A stretch of 64,000 nt of DNA from Sphingomonas metalli (GTDB taxonomy: Bacteria > Pseudomonadota > Alphaproteobacteria > Sphingomonadales > Sphingomonadaceae). Under the pieces are notes generated by a model. The model was given only the letters and a program-made list of their open reading frames with translations, made no database searches and was not told the origin of the DNA. The position numbers and the translations under genes are program-made. Location of the stretch: assembly GCF_014641735.1 (NCBI RefSeq), contig NZ_BMIH01000001.1, forward strand, positions 1,017,001 to 1,081,000, in the 5' to 3' direction. How positions within the stretch are numbered: the first letter of the stretch is position 1; each line of letters begins with the position of its first letter. Shown here piece after piece: positions 17,567 to 27,571 of this stretch.

Positions 17567-18225
17567 GCGGCTTCCTCCTCGCCATCGAGGGCGGCGACGG
17601 CGCGGGCAAGGCGACCGCGGCGGCGGAGGTCGCGGCCCGGCTCAATGCGGCCGGGCGCACGGCGACGGTCCTCTCCTTCCCCCGCTATGCCGACACGCTG
17701 GGCGGCCATATGCTGGGCGAGTATCTGGGCGGACGCCTGCCCCATGCCGCCTCGCCGCGCGCGGCGGCGGTGCTCTACGCACTCGACCGGTTCGAGTCGG
17801 CGGCGGTGATCGCAGAGGCTGCGGCGCAGCATGACGTCGTCGTGTTCGACCGGTATATCGCCTCGAACATGGCCTATCAGGCGGCGCAGGCCGCGCCGGG
17901 CGACGCGCGCGAGGTAATGGGGTGGATCGCGCGGCTGGAGATCGAGCAGTTCGGCCTGCCGCTGCCCGATTTGTCCGTCTATCTCGACACGCCGGTGGAG
18001 ATCGCCCGCGGGCTGATCCTGCGCAAGCGGCGGCGCAGCTATACCGACGCGGCGCTCGACACCTATGAGGCGGACGTGGCGCTTCAGGTCCGCGTCCGCG
18101 ACAATTATGCGGCGATGGCCCGCGAAGGCCTGCTCGGCCGCTGGGCGACATTGCCCACCGTCACCGCCGGCGCGCTCCGCCCCCCTCGCGAGATCGCCGC
18201 GGCGATCGTGGCGCTGGTGGAATAG
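17563..18225 (+). CDS. Thymidylate kinase-like P-loop kinase
   Basis: A 220-residue P-loop kinase of the dTMP kinase family (dTMP to dTDP). The P-loop is AIEGGDGAGKATAA (about residues 7-20), with Asp for the usual Glu and Ala for the Ser/Thr after Lys. FPRYADTLGG, DRYIASNMAYQAAQ and LPDLSVYLDTP are the expected base-binding and DRx motifs. The GTG at 17563 overlaps the chorismate mutase stop. The altered P-loop leaves open that this is a paralogue with another nucleotide substrate, and the main tmk may lie elsewhere. Confidence 0.8.
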   Translation: MSGFLLAIEGGDGAGKATAAAEVAARLNAAGRTATVLSFPRYADTLGGHMLGEYLGGRLPHAASPRAAAVLYALDRFESAAVIAEAAAQHDVVVFDRYIASNMAYQAAQAAPGDAREVMGWIARLEIEQFGLPLPDLSVYLDTPVEIARGLILRKRRRSYTDAALDTYEADVALQVRVRDNYAAMAREGLLGRWATLPTVTAGALRPPREIAAAIVALVE

Positions 18226-18240
18226 GACGCGGCGGGGCCG

Positions 18241-20166
18241 CTATCCCACCCGTTCCCTGACCAGCGTCTCGACCACCGCCGGATCGGCCAGGGTCGAGAC
18301 ATCGCCCAGATTGCCCGTGTCGCCCTCGGCGATCTTGCGCAGGATCCGCCGCATGATCTTGCCCGAGCGGGTCTTGGGCAAGGCGGGAGCGAACTGGATC
18401 GCGTCGGGCGAGGCGATCGGGCCGATCTCGCTGCGCACCCACTGGCGCAGCTCGCCGCGCAGGCCGTCGCTCGGCTCCTCGCCGGCGTTGAGCGTCACAT
18501 AGGCGTAGATGCCCTGCCCCTTCACCTCATGCGGCATGCCGACCACCGCCGCCTCGGCGACCTTGGCATGGGCGACCAGCGCCGACTCGACCTCGGCAGT
18601 GCCCATGCGATGGCCCGACACGTTGATCACGTCGTCGACGCGGCCGGTGATCCAGTAATAGCCGTCGGCATCGCGGCGGCAGCCGTCGCCGGTGAAATAT
18701 TTGCCCGGATAGGTTGAGAAATAGGTCTGGAAGAACCGCGCATGGTCGTTCCACACCGTGCGCATCTGTCCGGGCCAGCTGTCGGCGATCACCAGATTGC
18801 CTTCGGTCGCGCCCTCCAGCACCCGTCCTTCCGCATCGACCAGCTGGGGCAGCACGCCGGGCAGCGGCCTGGTCGCCGATCCCGGCTTCAGGTCGGTGGC
18901 GTACGGCAGCGGCGCGATCAGGATGCCGCCGGTTTCAGTCTGCCACCAGGTGTCGACGATCGGGCAGCGCCGTTCGCCGACGACGCGATGGTACCAGTCC
19001 CAGGCCTCCGGATTGATCGGCTCCCCGACCGAGCCGAGCAGGCGAAGCGAGCTGCGGTCGTGGCGTTCGACCCAGCTGTCGCCCTCGCGCATCAGCGCGC
19101 GGATCGCCGTCGGCGCGGTGTAGAAGAGGGTGACGCCCAGCCGCGCGATCGTCTCCCAGAAGCGGCCGTGATCGGGATAGTTGGGGACGCCGTCGAACAT
19201 CACCGTCGTCGCACCGTTAAGGAGCGGGCCGTAGACGACATAGCTGTGGCCGGTGACCCAGCCGACATCGGCGGTGCACCAGAAGACATCGCCCTCGCGC
19301 CAGTCGAACACGTCGCGGAAGGTCGTGGCGGCCCAGACGCCATAGCCGCCGGTGGTGTGGAGCACGCCCTTGGGCTTGCCGGTCGAGCCGGAGGTGTAGA
19401 GGATGAAGAGCGGGTCCTCCGCACCGACCGGTTCGGGCGCGCAGTCCGACGCGGCGGCCGCCATCGCCGCGTCGTACGGCACGTCGCGGCCCTCGGTCAT
19501 GGGCACCTCGGCGCCGGTGCGGCGGACGACGATCACCGTCTCGACCGAAGGGCAGTGCGCGAGCGCCTTGTCGACATTGGCCTTGAGCGGCACGCGCTTG
19601 CCGCCGCGGCACCCCTCATCGGCGGTGACCACGAGGCGGGAGTCGCAGTCCTGGATGCGGTTGGCGAGGCTGTCGGGCGAGAAGCCGCCGAACACCACGG
19701 AATGGATCGCGCCGATCCGCGCGCAGGCGAGCATCGCCACCGCCGCCTCGACGATCATCGGCAGGTAGAGCGTCACGCGATCGCCCTTGCGCACGCCATG
19801 GTCCTTCAGGACGTTGGCGAAGCGGCAGACCAGCGCGTGGAGCTCGCGATAGGTCACCCGGGCGCCGTCGCCCGGCTCATCCCCCTCCCAGACGATCGCG
19901 ACTTGGTCTCCGCGCGTTGCGAGGTGCCGGTCGAGGCAGTTGGCCGACAGGTTGACCGTGCCGTCGCCATACCAGCGGATGCGGAAATCGGCTTCGGCGA
20001 ACGACGTGTCCTTGACCGTGGTGAAGGGCCGTGCCCAGTCGAGGCATCCGGCCGCCTCGCGCCAATAGCCCTCCGGATCCCGCGCCGCCGCGGCGTAGCG
20101 CCGGTCATATTCGGCCGCGTCGATGCTGCCGGGCCGCGGCCGGGCCGGATAGATGGGGTCGGTCAT
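18241..20166 (-). CDS. acs: Acetyl-CoA synthetase
   Basis: A 641-residue AMP-forming enzyme that makes acetyl-CoA from acetate, ATP and CoA. Adenylation motifs include [15 protein letters not shown] (about residue 262), TWWQTETGG (about 411), [20 protein letters not shown] and [14 protein letters not shown]. The C-terminal Lys in [17 protein letters not shown] is the residue acetylated by Pat in regulated homologues. The ATG at 20166 follows GGAGAG at 7 bases. It is divergent from cstA across 136 bases, and both products handle small carbon acids, so a shared control region is plausible. Confidence 0.97.
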   Translation of the reverse strand: MTDPIYPARPRPGSIDAAEYDRRYAAAARDPEGYWREAAGCLDWARPFTTVKDTSFAEADFRIRWYGDGTVNLSANCLDRHLATRGDQVAIVWEGDEPGDGARVTYRELHALVCRFANVLKDHGVRKGDRVTLYLPMIVEAAVAMLACARIGAIHSVVFGGFSPDSLANRIQDCDSRLVVTADEGCRGGKRVPLKANVDKALAHCPSVETVIVVRRTGAEVPMTEGRDVPYDAAMAAAASDCAPEPVGAEDPLFILYTSGSTGKPKGVLHTTGGYGVWAATTFRDVFDWREGDVFWCTADVGWVTGHSYVVYGPLLNGATTVMFDGVPNYPDHGRFWETIARLGVTLFYTAPTAIRALMREGDSWVERHDRSSLRLLGSVGEPINPEAWDWYHRVVGERRCPIVDTWWQTETGGILIAPLPYATDLKPGSATRPLPGVLPQLVDAEGRVLEGATEGNLVIADSWPGQMRTVWNDHARFFQTYFSTYPGKYFTGDGCRRDADGYYWITGRVDDVINVSGHRMGTAEVESALVAHAKVAEAAVVGMPHEVKGQGIYAYVTLNAGEEPSDGLRGELRQWVRSEIGPIASPDAIQFAPALPKTRSGKIMRRILRKIAEGDTGNLGDVSTLADPAVVETLVRERVG

Positions 20167-20302
20167 GCTCTCTCCTGCAAACGCGTGGGGGCGCGTTGTC
20201 TCCGGCGCATTGCACCGGCTGCGGGGGTGCGCGTCAACCCGCCTCTTGGCCGCGCGGCGCGATCGGGCCATGCTGGCGGCACGCCGACGGGAGAGAGGAC
20301 GA

Positions 20303-22351
20303 GTGACCAGACACCTGCCATGGATCGCGCTGGCGCTCGCCGGCGCCGCCTGTCTCGCGGTGGTGGCCGGCGCCCGGGGCGAGCCGGTCAACGCCTTGTG
20401 GATCGTCGCCGCGGCGGTCTCGGTCTATCTCGTCGCCTATCGCTATTATGCCCGGTTCCTGGCGCGCGCGGTCGCCGGCATCGACCCGGCCCGGCCGACC
20501 CCCGCGGTGCGGCGCGCGGACGGGCTCGACTATGTCGCGACCGACCGGCGCGTATTGTTCGGCCACCATTTCGCGGCGATCGCCGGGGCGGGGCCGCTGG
20601 TCGGTCCGGTGCTGGCCGCGCAGATGGGCTATCTTCCCGGCACGCTCTGGATCCTGGCCGGCGTGGTGCTGGCGGGTGCGGTGCAGGACTTCATGATCCT
20701 GTTCATCTCGATGCGCCGCGACGGGCGGTCGCTGGGCGAGCTGATCCGGATGGAGATGGGCGCGGTCGCGGGTACGATCGCGCTGGTCGGCGCCTTCGCA
20801 ATCATGGTCATCATCCTGGCGGTGCTGGCGCTGATCGTCGTGCGCGCGCTGGCGGAAAGCCCCTGGGGTCTGTTCACCGTCGCCGCGACGGTGCCGCTCG
20901 CCATGCTGATGGGCGCCTATACCCGCTGGCTGCGTCCCGGCGCGATCCGGGAGGTATCGCTGATCGGCTTCGCCGGGCTGATCGCGGCGATCGTGCTCGG
21001 CCAGTCGGTGGCGCGGAGCGCGACGCTGGCGCCGCTCTTCACCTTCACGCCCGTCCAGCTCTGCTTCGGCCTGATCGCCTATGGCGCGATCGCCTCGGTC
21101 CTGCCGGTCTGGCTGCTGCTCGCGCCGCGCGACTATCTGTCGACCTTCCTCAAGATCGGGGCGATCGCCGCGCTGGCGGTCGGCATCGTCGTGATGGCGC
21201 CGCCGCTGCGCATGCCCGCGCTGACGCCGTTCGCCGCCAGCGGCGCGGGACCGGTCTGGGCGGGGCCGCTGTTCCCCTTCCTGTTCATCACCATCGCCTG
21301 CGGCGCGGTCTCCGGCTTCCACGCGCTGATCGCCAGCGGCACCACCCCGAAGCTGATCGCGAGCGAAGCGGACGCGCCGTTCATCGGCTATGGCGCGATG
21401 CTGATGGAGAGCGCGGTGGCGATCATGGCGCTGGTCGCCGCCTCGATCCTCGACCCCGGCATCTATTTCGCGATGAACGCCCCCGCCGCGGTGCTCGGCA
21501 CCGATCCGGCGAGCGCGGCGGCCGCGGTGACCGCGATGGGCTTTCCGCTGGCGCCCGAGACGCTGGCCCGGACCGCCCACGAGGTCGGCGAGGCGACGAT
21601 CATCAGCCGCACCGGCGGCGCGCCCACGCTGGCGGTGGCGATGGCGGAGATCTTCAGCCATGTCGCCGGTGGCACGGCGATGAAGGCCTTCTGGTACCAT
21701 TTCGCCATCCTGTTCGAGGCCCTGTTCATCCTGACCGCGGTCGATGCCGGCACGCGCGCGGGGCGGTTCATGCTCCAGGACCTGGTCGGGCTGGCCGTGC
21801 CACGGTTCCGCGAGGGCAAGGGCGCGGCGGGGCTGCTGGCCACCGCGCTCTGCGTCGGGGCCTGGGGCTTCTTCCTCTATCAGGGCGTCACCGATCCCCT
21901 CGGCGGGGTGAACACGCTGTGGCCGCTGTTCGGCATCTCCAACCAGATGCTCGCCGCGGTGGCGCTGATGCTGGCGACGGCCGTGCTGTTCCGCATGAAG
22001 CGCCAGCGCTTCGCCTGGGCGACGATCCTGCCCGCGGCCTGGCTGGTGCTGTGCACCGGCACGGCCGGCCTGATGAAGCTATTCCACCCCGATCCGAAGA
22101 TCGGCTTCCTCGCCCATGCCCGCCGCTTCGCCGAGGCGGCCGCGCGCGGCGAACTGTTGCCGCCCGCCAGGTCGGTCGCGGACATGGGACGGATCGTGAT
22201 GAACGACCGGATCGATGCGGGCCTGTGCGCGCTGTTCCTCGCCGTCGTCGCGGCGATCCTGGTCTATACGGTGCGCACCTGCCGCGCGGCGCTGCGCACC
22301 GACCGGCCCACCGCCAGCGAGGTGCCGCCGGCGATGGTGCCCGTCGCATGA
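20303..22351 (+). CDS. cstA: Carbon starvation protein CstA family transporter
   Basis: A 682-residue inner-membrane protein with many membrane helices. CstA/BtsT-family members import pyruvate or peptides under carbon limitation. Conserved blocks include [72 protein letters not shown] and [16 protein letters not shown]. The GTG at 20303 follows GAGAGAGGAC; the frame is open upstream but lacks homology and would enter the acs promoter. The stop overlaps the ybdD-like gene by ATGA. Confidence 0.95.
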   Translation: MTRHLPWIALALAGAACLAVVAGARGEPVNALWIVAAAVSVYLVAYRYYARFLARAVAGIDPARPTPAVRRADGLDYVATDRRVLFGHHFAAIAGAGPLVGPVLAAQMGYLPGTLWILAGVVLAGAVQDFMILFISMRRDGRSLGELIRMEMGAVAGTIALVGAFAIMVIILAVLALIVVRALAESPWGLFTVAATVPLAMLMGAYTRWLRPGAIREVSLIGFAGLIAAIVLGQSVARSATLAPLFTFTPVQLCFGLIAYGAIASVLPVWLLLAPRDYLSTFLKIGAIAALAVGIVVMAPPLRMPALTPFAASGAGPVWAGPLFPFLFITIACGAVSGFHALIASGTTPKLIASEADAPFIGYGAMLMESAVAIMALVAASILDPGIYFAMNAPAAVLGTDPASAAAAVTAMGFPLAPETLARTAHEVGEATIISRTGGAPTLAVAMAEIFSHVAGGTAMKAFWYHFAILFEALFILTAVDAGTRAGRFMLQDLVGLAVPRFREGKGAAGLLATALCVGAWGFFLYQGVTDPLGGVNTLWPLFGISNQMLAAVALMLATAVLFRMKRQRFAWATILPAAWLVLCTGTAGLMKLFHPDPKIGFLAHARRFAEAAARGELLPPARSVADMGRIVMNDRIDAGLCALFLAVVAAILVYTVRTCRAALRTDRPTASEVPPAMVPVA

Positions 22352-22527
22352 GCCTGTTCGCCCGCCTGGCCGAGACCGCGCGGCTGATGGTCGGCCTGCC
22401 CGATTACGACGCCTATCGCGCGCATCTCGCCGCGCATCATCCCGAGCGGCGGCCGATGACCCGTGCCGAATTCTTCCGCGACCGCCAGCAGGCCCGCTAT
22501 GGCGGCGGCGGTGGCCGGTGTTGCTGA
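22348..22527 (+). CDS. YbdD/YjiX-type small protein
   Basis: A 59-residue protein of the DUF466 family, nearly always encoded directly after cstA. ARLMVGLPDYDAYRAHLAAHHP and RPMTRAEFFRDRQQARYG match the family, and the C-terminus ends GGGGGRCC. ATGA overlap couples it to cstA. It may act as an accessory or regulatory subunit of the transporter, but its mechanism is not established. Confidence 0.93.
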   Translation: MSLFARLAETARLMVGLPDYDAYRAHLAAHHPERRPMTRAEFFRDRQQARYGGGGGRCC

Positions 22528-22642
22528 CCCCCATCGTGGCGGAGGTGGCGCCATGACCCCTGCAACGGAGCGTTGAGAGCGCCACGGCAGCGGCCGGTCC
22601 CGTCGCCGGCAACCCGCTCGAGGAACCGTTCCAAAGTCCCGA

Positions 22643-23662
22643 TCAGCCCGAATCTCGCTCCACCAGGACCGGCTCCATGATCACCGACGGCGTATCCTCG
22701 CCCGCGATCCGCCGGAACAGCGCGGCGACCATCGCGCGCGTGCCGCCGGCGATGTCCTGCCGCACCGTGGTGATCCGCGGCATCGCCTGGCTGGCGAGCG
22801 GCAGATCGTCATAGCCGATCACCGGGAGATCGTCCGGCACCCGCCGCCCGCGATCGGCCAGCACCCGCATCGTGGTCAGGGCGATGACGTCGGATGCGGC
22901 GGCGATGCCGTCGATCCGGTCCAGCACCCGGTCGAGATGGCCGGCGATTTCCTGCTCCATCACGTCCGAGGCGAGATGGGTGTCGAGCTGCAGCGGCGGC
23001 TCCAGCCCCGCGGCGGCCACAACCGCCGACACGCCGTCCCAGCGCTGCCGGATTTCGGGCGTGCGGGTTTCGCCGAGAAAGGCGATGCGCTTCGCTCCCC
23101 GCGCCAGCAGTCGCGCCCCCGCCAGTCGCCCGCCCGCGACATTGTCCGTGCCGACCGCGCAATGGACCTGGCCGGGCAGCTGGCTGCCCCAGGCGACCAG
23201 CGGGCGGTACCGCCGGGCGACGCGCTCGATGGCGGCATGCTGATCCGACTGGCCAATCAGCATCACCCCGTCCAGCATCCCCGAATCGACGATCCGCTCC
23301 AGCCAGTCCTCGGCATCGGGGATCACCCGCGACAGCATCACGTCATAGCCGTTCTCGGTCAGCGCATCGGCCAGATGACCGAGCACGGTCATGAAGAAGG
23401 GGTCGGACAGATGCTGGCGCCGCTCATGGCCGAGCGGCACGACGATCCCGATCACCCCGGTCCGGCGGGTGCGCAGGCGGCTCGCCATCTGGTTGGGACG
23501 GAAGCCGTGCTCGGTGGCGAGTGCGGTGATCCGCTCGCGCGTCTCGGCATTGACCAGCGCCTTGCCGGCCAGCGCGCGCGACACGGTGCCCGCGGACACG
23601 CCCGCGAGCCGCGCCAGATCGGCCAGCGTGCGCACGCGCGAAGTGGGTTCGGTCGAGGCCAT
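22643..23662 (-). CDS. LacI-family transcriptional regulator
   Basis: A 339-residue repressor. The N-terminal helix-turn-helix is RTLADLARLAGVSAGTVSRALAGKALVNAETRERI (about residues 11-45), followed by the hinge and a periplasmic-binding-protein-like sugar domain (FFMTVLGHLADALTENGYDVM, GTDNVAGGRLAGARLL, ALTTMRVLADRGRRVPDDLPVIGYDDLPLA). It lies 132 bases downstream of the GH15 gene on the same strand and faces a Gfo/Idh oxidoreductase group, so it probably controls this carbohydrate cluster. The effector is unknown. Confidence 0.93.
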   Translation of the reverse strand: MASTEPTSRVRTLADLARLAGVSAGTVSRALAGKALVNAETRERITALATEHGFRPNQMASRLRTRRTGVIGIVVPLGHERRQHLSDPFFMTVLGHLADALTENGYDVMLSRVIPDAEDWLERIVDSGMLDGVMLIGQSDQHAAIERVARRYRPLVAWGSQLPGQVHCAVGTDNVAGGRLAGARLLARGAKRIAFLGETRTPEIRQRWDGVSAVVAAAGLEPPLQLDTHLASDVMEQEIAGHLDRVLDRIDGIAAASDVIALTTMRVLADRGRRVPDDLPVIGYDDLPLASQAMPRITTVRQDIAGGTRAMVAALFRRIAGEDTPSVIMEPVLVERDSG

Positions 23663-23794
23663 GTCGGTCAGGTACCTGGATCGGGGAAGGCGGCGGGACG
23701 ACGCTCCCGCCGGCGATCATGGGGGATTATGCCGCTTTCGGTCGCTGATCCAGATTAGTCGTCGATCGGCTTTGCCGCGGCTGTGGCGCGGGCC

Positions 23795-25603
23795 TCACAG
23801 CGCATCGCCGCGCAAGGTCGCGATCGCCTGGATGATCGCCAGATGCGTCAGCCCCTGCGGTGTGTTGCCGAGAAAGCCGTGGGTGTCGGGATCGATCATC
23901 TCGGCATAGGTGCCCACACCGCGCCCGTCGAGCACCTCCATCGCGTGGGCGAACATCGCCCGGGCCGCGTCGTGCTGGCCGAGCAGCGCGCGGGCTTCCA
24001 CCATCCAGAAGGTGCAGGCGACGAAACAACCCTCCTCGCGCTCCACCCCGCCATAGCGATAATGGAAGCCGCCGCGCCCCAAATCGCGCTCGATCGCGTC
24101 GAGGGTACGCGCCAGCCGCTCGGTACCGTCGAAGCGGAAGCGGACCGCCAGTGCCAGCGAGGCGTCGAGACAGGGGGCATCGGGATACATCAGATAGGCG
24201 CCCCGCGCCTCCGACCAGCAATGCTCGTCGATCCAGGCGGCGATCCGGTCGCGCTCGCGCGACCAGCGTTCGCGGCAGGTGGCCGGCATCTGCCCCGCAT
24301 CGACCAGCTCGATCGCCCTCTGAAGCGCCTGCCAGCAGCTGATCTTCGACATGGTATAGTGCTGCGGCGTGTCCAGTTCCCAGATGCCGGCGTCCTTCAG
24401 GCGCCAGCGGTCCGCGCACTGGTCGGCGAGGTGCGACAGCGTCTCGGCGCTCGCCGGGTCGAGGATGTTGCCGCAGGCGACGAACCGGCCCGCCGTCTCG
24501 AAGATGTCGCCATAGATGCCGTGCTGATGCTGGCCGCCGGCGATATTGCCCATCACCACCGGCTGCGAGCCCCGATAGCCCGGCAGATCCACCGCCTGCG
24601 GCGGCGGCACCGCCCGGCCCCCTACCGTGTAGCAGACCCGCGGCTCGCCATCGCCCAGCCGCTTCAGCAGCCAGGTCAGCGCGGCCTTCGCCTCGCCCCA
24701 GGCGCCGATCCGCAGAAAGGCCTTGATCGTATAGCCGGCGTCGCGGATCCACGCATAGCGATAGTCCCAGTTCTTCTTGCCGCCGATCCCCTCGGGCAGC
24801 GAGCTGGTCGGCGCGGCGACGATCGCGCCGGTCGGCGAGTAGAGAAGCAGCTTGAGCGCCAGTGCGCTCCGCACCATCGCGTCGCGCCATTCGCCGTCGC
24901 AGCGCAGCCGCGTGCACCATTGCCGCCATTCCTCGTCGGACAGGTCGATGCGCCGGTCGATATCCTCGATCGGCGGCACCACCAGCGGCTCCGCCTCGCC
25001 CGCGACGATCGCGATCGTCGCCTGCTCGCCCGCACGCAGCGACACGGTCGCGCGGATCGCCGTATCGTCCATGGTCTCGACCCTGACATTGTCGGTGCGA
25101 AGGAACAGGCCCAGCACCTCGCCGACATGGAACAGGTCGTGATGCCCGGCGCGCTGGAGATAGGGGTTCACCGTGTCCCAGCGGCGGCTGAAGCGCAGCT
25201 CGACGGCCAGCGTCACCGCCCCCTCGGTGCAGGCGACACGCCGCGCCAGCTCGGCCCAGGGCAGGCGCCCCGCCGTGCCGCTGTTCAGCGATTCGGTCAG
25301 CACGACCCGGCCCTGATCGGTGGTGAAGCTGGTCTCCAGCACGTTGCTGTCGTCGCGATAGCGGCGGGTCACGCGGAACGGCGCGTCCGGCGCGATGGCG
25401 AAGCGACCGCCCTCCTCCGCGCTCAGCAGCCGGTCGAACAGCGGCGCCGAGTCCATGTTGGGGACGCACCACCAGTCGATCGATCCGTCCGCGCCGCTTA
25501 GCGCCACCGCCCGCCCGTCGCCGAGCGCGCCATATTCCTCGAGCGGCAGATATCCGTCGGCGTCGCGCACCGCGCCGCATTGCTGATGGGGGGAGGAAGG
25601 CAC
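23795..25603 (-). CDS. Glycoside hydrolase family 15 protein (glucoamylase/trehalase-like)
   Basis: A 602-residue cytosolic protein of GH15. The N-terminal beta domain begins YGALGDGRAVALSGADGSIDWWCVPNMDSAPLF; the (alpha/alpha)6 barrel contains GGKKNWDYRYAWIRDAGYTIKAFL, IWELDTPQHYTMSKISCWQAL and YLMYPDAPCLDASLAL. GFHYRYGGVEREEGCFVACTFW near the C-terminus carries a likely catalytic Glu. Members of this subgroup hydrolyse trehalose or alpha-glucans. The start is a GTG at 25603 with GGAG upstream. The LacI gene follows on the same strand. Confidence 0.9.
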   Translation of the reverse strand: MPSSPHQQCGAVRDADGYLPLEEYGALGDGRAVALSGADGSIDWWCVPNMDSAPLFDRLLSAEEGGRFAIAPDAPFRVTRRYRDDSNVLETSFTTDQGRVVLTESLNSGTAGRLPWAELARRVACTEGAVTLAVELRFSRRWDTVNPYLQRAGHHDLFHVGEVLGLFLRTDNVRVETMDDTAIRATVSLRAGEQATIAIVAGEAEPLVVPPIEDIDRRIDLSDEEWRQWCTRLRCDGEWRDAMVRSALALKLLLYSPTGAIVAAPTSSLPEGIGGKKNWDYRYAWIRDAGYTIKAFLRIGAWGEAKAALTWLLKRLGDGEPRVCYTVGGRAVPPPQAVDLPGYRGSQPVVMGNIAGGQHQHGIYGDIFETAGRFVACGNILDPASAETLSHLADQCADRWRLKDAGIWELDTPQHYTMSKISCWQALQRAIELVDAGQMPATCRERWSRERDRIAAWIDEHCWSEARGAYLMYPDAPCLDASLALAVRFRFDGTERLARTLDAIERDLGRGGFHYRYGGVEREEGCFVACTFWMVEARALLGQHDAARAMFAHAMEVLDGRGVGTYAEMIDPDTHGFLGNTPQGLTHLAIIQAIATLRGDAL

Positions 25604-25632
25604 GGCGGGCGGGAACTCCAGGGGAGAAAACT

Positions 25633-25654
25633 GATCCGCGTCAAACGCGGGATC
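25633..25654. promoter_or_regulatory. Imperfect inverted repeat between divergent GH15 and Gfo/Idh genes
   Basis: GATCCGCGTCAAACGCGGGA, continuing TC, is an inverted repeat with one bulged base, lying in the 128-base gap between the two divergent carbohydrate genes. It could be an operator for the nearby LacI-type regulator, but its CAA centre differs from the usual CG-centred LacI-family site. Confidence 0.3.
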
Positions 25655-25731
25655 GGAAACAAGGGTGCAGCAGCGGGAGACAAGCGCCGCGCCGCGCGTT
25701 GCCCCGCCTGACCTGAATCAGGAGAGTTTCG

Positions 25732-26865
25732 ATGAGCATCGCGTCCGCCTTCGGCTTCGGCGACAGCCGCAAAGTCCGCTACGCCGTCGTCGGCCTTGGG
25801 GACATTTCCCAGTCGGCGATGATGCCGGGGATCGACCATACGGGCAATTCGAAGCTGGTCGCGCTGGTCAGCGGCGACAAGACCAAGGGCCATGCCGTCG
25901 CCAAGCGCTGGGGCGTGTCCGACGTCTATTCCTACGACGACTACGGCGCGCTGCTCGCGTCGGGGACGATCGACGCGGTCTATATCGGCACGCCCAACTG
26001 GCGTCATGCCGAGTTCGCCATCCCCGCGCTGAAGGCCGGCATCCATGTGCTGTGCGAGAAGCCGCTGGAGGTGTCGAGCGAGGCAGGTCAGGCGATGGTC
26101 GCCGCGGCGAAGGAGGGCAAGGCGAAGCTGATGACCGCCTATCGCCTGCATTTCGAGCCGGCGACGCTCGATGCGATCGCCCGGATCCGCGACGGCGAGC
26201 TGGGCCAGCTGGTCGGCTTCACCTCCTGTTTCGGCCAGATGGCGGATCCGGCCAACCATCGCGTCAAGAACGGGATCGAGGCCGGCCCGATCTTCGACAT
26301 GGCCCCCTATCCGATCAACGCCGCCCGCTACCTGTTCGGCGACGAGCCGCTCGAGGTCGTCTCGGCGGTCGGCACGCGCCATCCCGAATCGGGCTTCCCA
26401 CAGGACTTCGACGACACGGTCGCCGTGACGCTGCGGTTCTCCGGCGGTCGGCTCGCCCAGTTCACCGTCTCCTATTTCATGAACGACGTCGATGCCTACA
26501 CGATCGCCGGCACCAAGGGATCGATCAATATGAGCCCGGGTTTCGGATGGCAGTCGGCGCTCGAGCAGCACCGCGTGATCGGCACGGACAAGACGCACGA
26601 AGCGTTTCGCCAGACCGATCATTTCGGCGGGCAGATGCGCTATTTCTCCGAATGCATCCTCGAGGATCGCGATCCCGAACCCGATGGCGAGGAGGGGCTG
26701 GCCGACCTGCGCGTGATCGAGGGGATCGTGCAGGCGCTCCAGACCGGCCAGCCGCAGAAGCTGCCGCCCTTCGCGCGCCTGCGCCGTATCGACCCGGCCC
26801 AGGTGGAGACGCTGAAGCACGTCAAGTCGCCCGAGCCGATCGGCGCCTCCTCACCCACGCGGTGA
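25732..26865 (+). CDS. Gfo/Idh/MocA-family oxidoreductase
   Basis: A 377-residue NAD(P)-dependent sugar oxidoreductase. The Rossmann part begins KVRYAVVGLGDISQSAMMPG (residues 14-33) and contains AVYIGTPNWRHAEFAIPALKAGIHVLCEKPLEV, where the EKP motif holds the key Lys. YRLHFEPATLDAIARI and GPIFDMAPYPINAARYLFG are typical of the glucose-fructose-oxidoreductase branch. No signal peptide is visible, unlike periplasmic Gfo of Zymomonas. AGGAG precedes the ATG at 25732. The natural substrate cannot be told. Confidence 0.92.
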   Translation: MSIASAFGFGDSRKVRYAVVGLGDISQSAMMPGIDHTGNSKLVALVSGDKTKGHAVAKRWGVSDVYSYDDYGALLASGTIDAVYIGTPNWRHAEFAIPALKAGIHVLCEKPLEVSSEAGQAMVAAAKEGKAKLMTAYRLHFEPATLDAIARIRDGELGQLVGFTSCFGQMADPANHRVKNGIEAGPIFDMAPYPINAARYLFGDEPLEVVSAVGTRHPESGFPQDFDDTVAVTLRFSGGRLAQFTVSYFMNDVDAYTIAGTKGSINMSPGFGWQSALEQHRVIGTDKTHEAFRQTDHFGGQMRYFSECILEDRDPEPDGEEGLADLRVIEGIVQALQTGQPQKLPPFARLRRIDPAQVETLKHVKSPEPIGASSPTR

Positions 26866-26992
26866 GGGGGGCGCTCGGCGCGGGTTCTTCTCCTCGGATC
26901 CGGCCGTTGAAAGCGGCGCGGCCGCCGTCGCGGCCGCGCACACCGGCGTCACCCGGCACGACGCGAGGTCGCCTGCGCCCGAGGCGTGCCTC

Positions 26993-27571
26993 CTAGCCCA
27001 GTACCTTCGCCAGCGCCGCGGTGGCCGTCGTCCCCGTCCAGTCGAGATCGCCGACCGTCCGCCACACCTCCTTGCCCTGGGCATCGTAGAGGATGCTGGT
27101 CGGCAGGTTGCTCGCCACCGCGGGCACCCACGCCATCTTGGGATCGGTATAGGGCTTGAGCGTGCGGAAGTTGCGCGCGGCGAAGAAGGGCGGGACCTTG
27201 GCCGGGTCCATGTCCTGGCTGAGCGTGACGACGTGCAGCCGCGCCGCCTCCTTCGTCGCCAGCGCGTCGAGCGTCGGCAGTTCCTTGACGCAGGGTCCGC
27301 ACCAGGTCGCCCACAGGTTGAGCAGCACCGGCTTGCCGCGGAAGGCGGCCAGCGTCACCGGCTTGCCCGCGGGGTCGACGAAGCCGAGCGTCGGGGCCGC
27401 CTCGCCGGCATGGCTGGTATCGAGCCCGCCGCCGCGCGGCGCGGCGGGCGCGGGCGCGGCCTCGTCGGGGCTGGCGGCGACCGCCTCATTGGCTTGCCCC
27501 GCGGGGGGCGAGGCCTTATCGCCGCACGCGGCCAGAAGAATGGCCGACAGCAGGACGATCGACACGCGCAT
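26993..27571 (-). CDS. TlpA/ResA-like thioredoxin-fold lipoprotein
   Basis: A 192-residue membrane-anchored thiol reductase or disulfide handler. The signal peptide ends in the lipobox LLAAC (Cys about residue 16), then an Ala/Pro-rich linker, then a thioredoxin fold with [18 protein letters not shown] (CxxC) and the cis-Pro region [12 protein letters not shown]. It faces the periplasm and may support cytochrome c or other cysteine reduction. GGAGG lies 6 bases before the ATG at 27571. That start codon overlaps the argH start on the other strand. Confidence 0.92.
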   Translation of the reverse strand: MRVSIVLLSAILLAACGDKASPPAGQANEAVAASPDEAAPAPAAPRGGGLDTSHAGEAAPTLGFVDPAGKPVTLAAFRGKPVLLNLWATWCGPCVKELPTLDALATKEAARLHVVTLSQDMDPAKVPPFFAARNFRTLKPYTDPKMAWVPAVASNLPTSILYDAQGKEVWRTVGDLDWTGTTATAALAKVLG